NCBI GenBank assembly: GCA_964020085.1
Contig: OZ026608.1
Coordinates: 20,733,812 to 20,797,811, forward strand
Direction: 5' to 3'
DNA from: Micromussa lordhowensis
Taxonomy: Eukaryota; Cnidaria; Anthozoa; Scleractinia; Lobophylliidae
DNA length: 64,000 nt
Made by a program: the position numbers and the translations under genes
The notes under the pieces: model-generated
Seen by the model: the letters and a program-made list of their open reading frames with translations, nothing else
Database searches by the model: none
Told to the model about the DNA's origin: nothing
In this document: positions 12,601 to 23,987 of the stretch, in pieces
Layout: every line of letters starts with the position of its first letter
Numbering within the stretch: the first letter of the stretch is position 1

Positions 12601-15600
12601 TATTCAAGATGATCTTAGCAATGACGTAAATCGTATTTCCTTAGAAACCTTATCGAGGGCGTATAAAAAGAGCCTTTCTTTGCTTGTATTGATTGTGATA
12701 GAAAAGAGTGACAGTGACTAGGACATACACTGTATTCGAGACACAGGGAGTGATTTTGCTGTGAGCATTAAAATATATTACAACGAGATCGAGAGTGACT
12801 AGTGTTGATATCCGCGATTCCAACACCCAAAATGAGTGTTGATTGTTGCGTTTTCCAATTCCTCCGGAGGAGTGTGGACGGAAACATTTGACAGATTTTC
12901 TGAGTGGCGCCACTGTTTTCAAATTCTTTCGCTGTAGTGTCTACGGGGTCTCATTCTTCAACTCAAAACCCCAGACACAAAAACAAAATACACTAACCTA
13001 GTTTTCCAACCATCTGTCTCCGAATAGTGATAGTCTCCATTCGTGATTTAATATTATCAGGTAAACTGTCCATGTCAATGGAATCTCCTGAAAACAACAG
13101 CGGTGGTCCAAAGTCGAACTTGGAGGACTGCTCACTTTCGCTTCCACTAGACTCATTGTCACTCATTTTTTCAACTTCAATATCACCCAACAAGGCGGCC
13201 TGTTGATCTGAAAAAAAGGAACAAATAAAAAACCGTGTCAAGAGCCTACAGTGTTAAAGTGAGTTGATGAGACCCTGGTATATGACCATTCAAACAAAAG
13301 CTACTGGGCAGACATGTGGTGTTGCTTATAGTGCTAAACACGGTAGACCTCCATTGTAACTTTGAAGTTTGTGGATGAAACCCTGGTGTGTGACCATTCA
13401 AATGAAAGCTATTGAGCAGTACTTTCATGTGGTACTGTTTGTTATGCCACACAAGGTGGTCCCAACTTTTAAGTCTGTGGATGAAACCCTAGTGTGTGAC
13501 CATTCAAATGAAAGCTATTGAGCAGTACTTTCATGTGGTACTGTTTATTGTACGTTACAAGGTGGTTCTAATTTTTAAGTCTGAGGATGAAAAAATTATG
13601 TGTGACCATTCAAATGAAAGCGATCAAGCATTATTTTCATGTGGTGATGTTTGGACACAAGAGGGAATGAAATGGAATGAAGTTACCTCGTTTCAGCTGA
13701 ACAGCATCTTTGAGCAGTGGCTCGACATTGTACCTTGCAGTGTCTGGTGGACTCTCTTCATATTCTTCTTCGTCATCAGGCAAAGGTATTGGCCTAGCTA
13801 CACCAATCCTAACTTTGCCTGCAAGATAGCGGTAGCTTTTGTAATGAATGTGGTAAAACAACAACAACAACAACAACAACAACAAATACATGCATCTGCC
13901 ATCACAACAAACACTCTATAATTAAAACGATTACCAAAACACTTGCAGTGCACTTCAAAGTCCTCTTCCTTCTTTCAATTAGTGAGAAAAGAAACCAGGT
14001 TATTTGCAATTTGCGAAACACCATTAAAAGTTCCCAGCTTGAAACTTTGCAGACGATCAACAAAATAACAACAACAACAACATAATTTATTCATGATGGA
14101 AAACAAAACAACTATAAAGATACATCATGAAAAGGAAACACGAGGTTAACCCTATACACAACGTTTCCTGAAATTAAAAACTAAAAAGTACATAATACAT
14201 TCAATGCCTAAGGATAAAACTATTTACATATTTACAAGTTAAGAAAAGACTTTAATCTAGTCTTAAAAATTTTAAAAGATTCAGCTCCAACAACGTGCAG
14301 TGGTAGATTGTTCCAATCCTTAACTATGCGAACAAAAAACGAGTACTTGTATGGATTTACTTTTGCGCTTTTCACAGATAATTTATAAGGGTGGTTAGCA
14401 CGTGTCCGGGTATCTAAAGCTACAGTAGTTCGAAAAAGTCGCTAAGATTCAGACCATTCAGGCTAAATACGGTTTTGTAACACTCTACAAGGGATATATA
14501 GTGTCTGCGTTTCTCTAAGGTGGGCCAATTTAAAATTTTGAGGCGATCTTCATACTCCATGTCTCCTGCAAGGCATGATGCTCTTCTCTAGACTTTTTCA
14601 AGGGCTAGAATGTCTTTGGCTAGATATGGACACCAGACTGGAACGGCATATTCAAGAATAGGATGCACTAGGGTCTTATACAAGGTAGAAAAAGCTTCAA
14701 CGTTTGAGGGTCCAAGTATTCTATAGACGACACCGAAGGATCTATTTGCCTTGAGTACAACAGCATGAATTTGGACGCTCCACGATAAATCAGAGGAGAT
14801 AAGAATTACTGCTTCCATTCTTTACTAAAGTGATTTAACACTCACCTTTTGGCGTTCCTTTGAGTGTCTCAACAGCAAAACTGAGTGAAGAATGTTCCAG
14901 GATGGTATCATTAACGGACATTAGGCGGTCCACTGGCTTCAGGCGGCCATCTTGTTCTGCCACACCTCCAGGTACCAGGCTTCGGATCACAATCACAGTC
15001 TTCTCAGGGGAGACTGGATCCTAACAATGGAAAAATAGCAACAGCATTTGTAGGGGATATAACCGTTTAGCAATCTGTACAGCACTAATATAAAAATGTC
15101 CCATCATATTTAGAGGTTAATATTATTGAGTTTCTAAAGGTACCGTGGTGGGGAAATTGGACAATTATACACAATGACAGTCTCACATATCTATCAGTTA
15201 CTGCTTTTGTAGACACTATTAAGCTGTGTCATATGACTTACCATGTCATATTACACAGTAAGCTTGAGATTAAACAGCTAACACACTACTGAAACAAAAG
15301 CATTTAGCTTCAGTCACACCAACTGAAACAAAATTCACCATAACAGTCTTTCTTTTCACTTATCTGCATGCCACGGAACAACATTGTACAACGTGTCATC
15401 ACACACAAGTATTTGTATTATTACTATATTACTTTAGTTGGTCCTGTATGTTAAACTCACCTTGTAATCCAAGATACTAAATCCCAGTCCTCTATCCCCT
15501 TTCTCCAGATCCACGTACTCAATCTCCTCAGTCCACATGGACTGGGACATGGTGGATTCATTGAACCCTGTGGGACTGGGGCTATCAGGCAAGACCGGCA

Positions 15601-18600
15601 GCATGGGGCTTGGACTCGTTATATCCATCTCTATATATCCATCATCTTGAAAATAAGATGTAACTATTATTACTAGTAGAATAGTAACATCAGAGAGTGC
15701 CGTGTTCTTATACGTTATAGAGCAGCCTGTCAGCAGGCTCTTTTGTTTGGGCAGGGGGTGAAAGAGACAAAAACGTGAGATAAGACAAGCCATTGTGCAA
15801 AGCGTGCCAGCAAGTTGAGTCAAGTCTAGTTCCCAAGCCTCAAACTTACTCACGCGCCAAAGTGAAAAGCCAGAAAGCAGCACTTGAGTGCGAAACTCAG
15901 TCCCTAGAGCCCGCTCACAGGCTAGTTATACATGTAGTGCACCATAGACATTCAAAGTGTTAGCTTTTACCAGGAGCAAAGAGACACAGCACTCTACAGG
16001 CTCAGAAAAAACTTGAATTCCAGCTTGCCTTCAGGACAAGTATCTCTCCAATATTGCTTGCCCAGGGCAAGTCTTAGTTTGCTCTTTTAAGGATGATTTG
16101 CCTGATCCCTTGCCTATGGCTAGTGACATTGAAAAGTTACTTGCCCAGAAGGAGAATCTACTTGTCCCGGACGACCGGATGGCAATTTATTTGATCCCTG
16201 CTCTACACACTCTTCTCCACCACAACCCAAGTAACACACAACCTTTTGGACTGAAATCATCTGATTGAAATGATCTCTCACCTGGTCCCTCACTCTCGTT
16301 CGGTTGGCTTTCCACATCCATCTCAGCCTCTGCTGTGATTGGTTCATCCTCTGCCAAGTCGCGTTTCCTAGCAACTACCAATCGAAAGTCCATTGGCAAT
16401 CCTTGAATCAGTGCAACAACTTCTGAATGACTCAACTCCAGGACACTGGCACCATTCACCTTTGAGGCAAAAGAAATGTTCAAAGAAATGTGGACCTAGC
16501 CGGCAAGGAATTACTGTAGTAACTAGCCTAAGCAATCACATTCAAAAATTTAAAGAAATCATCATTATTACTGAGCTTTATAGGCACCAAATCCATGCAA
16601 AGAAATAAGTCAAGTGGCGACTCTTTGCATGCACGAAGGGGATGCAATAAAAGCAGACATTCTACAGCGTATATGTACATGATGGTTAAGCAATTTTAGT
16701 CTTTATTACCTCCACTAGATGATCACCTGGTTGAACAATTCCATTCTTTCCGACAGGACCCTCAGGGCTAACAGCATGCACTCTGTGCCACGGCAGGGAA
16801 CCATCTTCAAAAAGCATACAATAACAAGAGTGGTCAAGGACACTTTTAGTGCCATGATTAATCAGAGTAGTTTGGGTATACTTTACACAACAGGCCCCAG
16901 TTGTTTGATGGGAGGCACGGTGGCCTCATGTTTAATGTGCTAGACTCTGGAGCGAGCAGTCCAGGTTTGAGCCCTGGCTGGGGCCACTTAACTCTCACAG
17001 TGCCTCTCTCCACACAGGTGTATAAATGGGTACACATGAATCTAATGCTGGGGGTAACCCTGTGATGGACTACATGTAGCATCTCATCCAGGGGGGAGTA
17101 GAATTACTTAGTTACTTCATGCTACTGAAACCGGGATAAACTCCGGCCTGACGAGCCACTTGGCTTGTATGCAGATTTTACCTTACCTACCTACCCCAGT
17201 CGTTTGAAGGCTGGACAAGGCTATCCAGGGGATAAGTGATAACAAAACAAACCATGCCATCCACTGGATAGTGATTTATCCAATGGATAGCGGTGTCTGC
17301 CTTTCAAACAACCTGGTAGTTATCGATCTGTAGTCGGATCTATAGAACTTTACATGTACATTGCGTATGAAACAACCACCTTATTTGTTGGTCACCCTTT
17401 TTTTTCATGCATCAAATGAAATGTAAACGTGATGTTACAATAAGCAATATATTCTACATACATTTACAATAATTACATTTCCCTTACCTTGTGGATTTTG
17501 TGTTCCTTCTAAACTGATCCCCAGACCTCCACCTGTTTGGAATTTTGATATATCTGCAACCTGTTGACATGCATGCCATAAGAGAAGTTATGGTTACTGT
17601 TGACATACAAATGGACAGACAGACAGAAAACGTAAGGGAGTGAGGGCGGAGGTCAAAACGGACAAGAAAATGGAGAAAAGACATAAAAATAACTACACAT
17701 ACATGTACCACCATCTGTCCAGATCACAAAACACCTTACTCACCAAAACATCCACACTATCTCCGAGCAGATTGCTGTAATACTCCTTAACACTTTCCGG
17801 ATCTGTAAAAGTAATATTCTCGTTAAGTTATAAATTTTTCACTACCATTTGAATTTGAAAATCCTTGAAATTAGAAATTAGACTGTGTTGGAAAGGCCTA
17901 TGATCTCAGAACAAGTCATCACTGTGGTTTGCTTATCATTACCGGTAACTTCCAAACACACTCTGAGTTCATGTATGCTGTATATCAAGTGTCCTTGAGA
18001 GTTAAGGAGTTTCTTTAACTTCAAATAGCAACTCATTGTACAGGTAACCCCTACCAGTCTTTGGTTCTGAAGCGACTGAATCCACCTGCACGACAGATGC
18101 TAGACTTGTACTGGACTGTGCACTCAGTGAAGCTGTTGCCATCACCTCATCTACAAAAGAAGGTTACAGAAACATAACTAACCCTTGAAAAAAATCATAA
18201 AGGGAGGGTTGAGATGCATTTATGGAAAGACAGGTGGAGGTTTTTAGTTCCGCCAACGCTTTTCCTCTTTAAGGATCTTTAAAAAGATTCATTAAGATTG
18301 TTGAGGATCCTATTGAAGAATTTAACAAGCTCTACAAAAATTCTTGCTAAGATCCTCAAAGGATTTTAATATTCTAGTCAGGATCTTACTGCGCTTTTCA
18401 ATAACATGCGGACTCTAAAATTCAAAGCTCAACCAACAAATGCGTTTTTCGCTACCATCAATCAAATGTTCGGCGGCTCCTCCCAGCTTCCGACTACTAC
18501 TGTTGCCGAGCGCGCGGTAATCAAATCAAATCGTTCACAGTTCAGACAACATAGTCATTAGCTGGGAGGAGCTGCCGAACATTTGATTGATGGTGGCGAA

Positions 18601-21600
18601 AAATACATTTGTCGGTTGAGCTTTGAATTTCAGAGTCCCCTTGTTGAAAGGTGCAGTAAAGGATCTTCAACTTTCTTGTCAGGATCTATCCGAGGATCTT
18701 GATCTTTCTCACCAAGATCTTTGATGAGCTAGAAGGATCCTTTCAAAGATCTTTACAAGATCTTTCATTTAAGGATCTTTGCAAGTTAGATCTTTTAAAG
18801 ATATTAAAGTATTCTTGAAAGATCCTTACATTTGAGTGGGTGTACAATCATGTGGCTGAAGCCTTCTGCACGTAATTAATCAGTTGTGCATTCATGCACA
18901 TAGCTGCATCTCTTTGCACATATTGCATGCCTACATGTACAATGCTGCACAAGTTATCAGTTCTTTGATGAGTTATTCACTAACTAACCACATCACATTA
19001 CTTACCAACAGGAGTCTGTGGTCTGCTGAGACGATGTTTGACATGTCGTGCGACCCTAAGTCTGACAACAGCTCCAGTATGTTTAAGAATTTCTACAGCT
19101 TGCTGGTTATCTTTCCCATGTAGGCTGATATCATCAACTTCAATAATTTGGTCATTAATTCTTAGCCTGCCATCAACTGCAGCAGTACTTCCCTCTGCAA
19201 TACTTTTCACAAAGATTCCTGATAACTCAGCTGAAAATATAAGAAATAATTTTAGGCATTATTCAACACAACATTTTTTTTATAATTTTTTATCAATGAA
19301 ATCAAATTTTATTCAGGGGCATCCAATTTAGCATAAAGCTTTAAAGTGCTGGCCACTAATATAAATCACCTTTTTCTCCTGATCACCACTGTGAAAAAAT
19401 TATCATTGTAGCTATTTTTTGTTAATATTCTATGAATTTTCAAAGTTTGTAAAATTGGCCTCTTCCATGTTCCCAACCAAGGAATAGCGGAGAATGGGAT
19501 GAGTTTGCTTCTGATGTCATTTCGGGAATAACAATGTGTTTGTTAACTAATAAGTCAAGGTTAATAGTCAAGACCTCCCAGGTTTTAAGTGAGTGTAAGA
19601 TTGACTTTTCAAAATAACAGTGAAGTACAAAATGTATTCACTGATACTATACTGTATGTATGCAAAATATTACGGTCAGTTGACATCAATAACGAAGCGT
19701 AAAGTTACATGTACATGTATCTTACCTTTGGATATTGTTTGCCAACATCTCTGCTTATCTCTGATGTTAACAATATTTTCAGTCAGAGAAGTAGGCAGGA
19801 GTGGACTTTGACTCCATCACATTTTAAGCTTGTATTTCAGGGAAAATCAATGTTTGAAACTAAAATTGTTTTGATTAAGATTAAATTAAAACATGGGGTA
19901 CCCATTTGTTACTAACTGTATTGTATATGTTGTGGTTTAAATTTTTTTTTAGTTCAAAATTTTGAAACTAGTTCAAAATTTTGAAACTAGTTCAAAATTT
20001 TGAAACTAGTTTAAAATTTTGAAACTAGTTTAAAATATTCAAACCAGTTTATTTTTCAACTATCTAAAAAGGGATTTTCCCTTTTTGGGGGTGTGGTTTC
20101 AAAAACAATAAAATGCAAAAGAAAAAGCTAAAGTTGTGTTACTTTTATCTAGTCCATTTTCTATCCTCTATCCTATTGACCAGTCTTATCTTCTACCCTC
20201 TCCTTTCATCAATCCTATCTTCTATCCTCTATTCCATTGACCACTCTTTTTGTTTTCATTAACCCTTCCCCACACATCCTTTAACTATCCTACCTCAACC
20301 TCCCTGACTACCATTTTTTCTCAGATTATTCTTTTTACCTCGTACTCACCAGGATTTGAACCACCAACCTTTAGAATTGCTTCCCTCTGTCATAACCACT
20401 TGACCACGCAAGCAATGGATGCAGAGTCAATCATATATTTTAATATTGTCGGTGTATCGCCCCAAGCTCCTCTCATATAAATTTTAATTTATTCATACAT
20501 GCGCATACGCAACTAACCGTACTGTTAAAATGGCAGACTCAACACGCGATCGTAACTGCGTAAACGAAGCAGATTTCTACGTTCAAATAGAGCAATTGAA
20601 AAGCAAACTTAAAACAAAAGAATCTCGAATAACGTTATATTTAGATGATGATTTCTACGACAAAGCAAAGACTTTCTTGAAGAAGAAAATGGAGAATCAA
20701 CTCGGCCTTTCAGGAAACGAAGATCGATCCGAGTTAACAGAAGAATTAACCACATGGGAACAACAAACAGTAAGAAGAAAGAAATGGGTTTATAAAAACG
20801 GTGAACTCGTCACAGCAAACGACAAAAAAGTTGTTCCAAAACGGGAGCTCTTTCAAGTCTTGTGTTATGCCCACAATCGAGTTTCCCACAGAGGAAGGCA
20901 AATCACGGAGAAGTGGCTGCAAGAAAATTATGCAGAAATCAGCCAGAAAGTAGTAAACACGTTCGTGCAATTGTGCCCATATCACGCAGAGAAAAAGCCT
21001 ATAACAAGCCGTGTAAAGAATGTCCACCAGCCGATGGAAGCTCCAACCTTTCTGTCTTTGACAGAGATCGATTTGATGGACTTTCGCAAGTGCCCTTGCG
21101 ACTGCAAAGAATCCCATACCTGGGTCACAGCACGAAAAGTTAAATTTACGCATTCGTAAAGATGGCGTAAAGAATGCGTAAGGATCCTCTTTACGTTTCA
21201 TTACGTATGTCTTTACACAGTCGTAAAGAACGTCTTTACGCATTAAAATCATAGTGCGTAAAGATTCCGGAGAGAGACTATAAAACGCAATCTTTACGGA
21301 TGTTGTAAAACGTCGTACAGATAGACATTAAAACGCAATCTTTACGCATGTTGTAAAAAGTCGTACAGATAACCTTAACAATGTTTGTAAAGTTAGGAAA
21401 AGGGGGTTCTTTACGCACCGTAAATTGTCGTAAATGGACTGTAAACTACATGCCCATTTTGTGAGTACTTTTATTTTGCTACATGTACGTTTGCGTTTTA
21501 TCTGGCCCTTATGTAAAAGAGTTTGTTCCAATACCCACTAAAGGTTACATTTACGCGTGCTATAAAAAAGCCTATTGTATGTTTACGATAAAGCAAAGTG

Positions 21601-23951
21601 ATAACAGACGGAAGCGATCATAAAAGCACGTTACTAAACAGTGCTAATGAAATGGCGCAATATAAGGTACACGGCTCTCTGCGACCCACCCAACAAAAGC
21701 AGCAACACAATGTTACATTGTAATCCATTTTATTGCAGTCACTTTAAGAAGCTCTTTACATTATATACAGAAAACCAGAGTTTCAAACGGAAAAACATTA
21801 TGTACATACAATGTTGACAATACAATCTGATAACACAATCATTACAAATATTTTATATAGAGCGTTATACAACAGGTCTAATTGACACCTTAAATTTCTC
21901 TCAGTCTATTACTTGAGCCATTGTCACTGTCACTGCTAAAAATAATGGTGACAAAAAGAGTGAAAAGTATGGGAGAGGGAAATAAAACGCATTTTCATGT
22001 TACACATCCACATGCACTCAAACGAGGACATTTCCACCCTTTACATGGTAAAATTAATTCCATAATGCACTCCCCTTATCTCCTGTAAATTTATGCACTT
22101 TATTCACAGGAAAAGATAAATAGTTTCAACTGGAACAAACTTTATGTTTTCCACACTCAACAAAGAGATACAACTATCTTATAGTTTTGCTTGACAATTC
22201 TCACTGATTTTATAAATAATTCCGAAAGTACTTTCTGAATAAGTGAGTTCATTTAAGTCTAGGACACAATTTTGAAGAAACTCCCAATTTAAAACAATAG
22301 CAAGTTATCAGGAAAACAACACAGCACTTTTTAGTATTTCTTAAAACAAATGCTTTGAAAGTAACTACTGTTGTTGTCAATTTGGATTCATTGTATTGTT
22401 TCATAATTTCAAGAGAACCAATGAAAAAAAAAAATCAATCTTATCATATTGCAACTTGCATGTATCAGTTGCTGGTGATTTTGATTTGTAAAAGCAAACT
22501 AATTACCTACTAAAACTACATGCTGATTCACTGCATTCACAGTCATAACCTGCGCATTTCTTGTTTCTCACTGCTGAAAGCTATTAAGCCAACTAGTTAT
22601 CTACTAAAACTGCATGTACTTTCACTGCATTCACAGTCATTACCTGCACATTTCTTGTTTCTCACTGCTGAAAGCTATTAAGCCAACTAGTTATCTACTA
22701 AAACTGCATGTACTTTCACTGCATTCACAGTCATTACCTGCACATTTCTTGTTTCTCACTGCTGAAAGCTATTAAGCCAACTAGTTATCTACTAAAACTG
22801 CATGTACTTTCACTGCATTCACAGTCATTACCTGCACATTTCTTGTTTCTCACTGCTGAAAGCTATTAAGCTCAACCAGCATTGGAAAAAGGATTGTTTT
22901 CTCTTACTGTCATGTGTTCCATTTAATATATATGATAATTTGTCTGAAACTACTAAACAAGAGGAGCCTAACCTTAAAAGGCCTGGCCATTCTTACCCAA
23001 AATTGTCAATTTACAAATTACAAGTAACCTGTAATGCATAAGCAAAGTGTTCAACTACAAACATCATTTATGAAACTATTTAGTTTCTAATGAAAATTTG
23101 TACCACGGCCTACGTTCCTTTTTGTCATCCTCCTAGTCCAGGAACTTGATGGCAGACACTCAGCGAGTAGTTTTCTGCAAAAAAATGGAGGGGGGGGGGG
23201 GGGGGGTAAATACATGCACATATACTGCCAAAAAAACAAGCAGCTTACACAAGTGAAGTATTGAAACAGGAAAATATATCAACCCAAAAAATTAGTCACA
23301 CAAACTACTTTTGAAAACAAAGAAAAAGATGGAGTGCTCTTGTGTTTTGGTTATGGCATTAGAATCTGGGCTTGTATTGGCATGAAAACAGAAATTACCA
23401 GTGTGTAGTAAGCTGATCTCTACAAATAAAAGTGGATAGCTGACTATACAATGTCAATCCTGTGTGTGGATGCAGCAGAACAGTTAATTTTGCTCAGAAA
23501 CTACATGCCTTATAACAACATGAGACTTTGAAACCAGGCTTTAATAAAAAATCTTTTCATCCAAAAATCCCAGAAAATTTGTAAACTATGGGGTATAGAC
23601 AATAAATGTTTTGAATTATTCCTCTCACACCAAATGGCAAAACTTTCAAAAACTTATGTACAATTTATTCATTTCTAACAATTCCAGACACCTACAGTTG
23701 TATAATACATGTAGTCTGGCCTGGTTCACACTAGTGACATACACTGTAATGACATAATAATAAAACATTATTTCTGCTTATGTCAGTGATGTGAACATCG
23801 ACATAAAAACATAAGGGAAAGATGTTTCTTTTTGATTTTCTGTTGTTTTATGTTCATGCTCTTATGTTGCTATTATAACACAACTGTGTATGTCAGGATA
23901 TTCACTCAGCAAACCAAAACATCCTTTTAAGGAATGGACAATGTCTAGCGT

Positions 23952-23987
<36 letters not shown>

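Noticed and set aside
20746..21252. 168-codon minus-strand open frame
   Set aside because: It is the antisense shadow of the integrase gene and runs into the inserted element.
22493..22868. CRISPR array
   Set aside because: Four direct repeats of 94 bp without spacers, in an animal genome; this is a tandem duplication of an exon-like unit.
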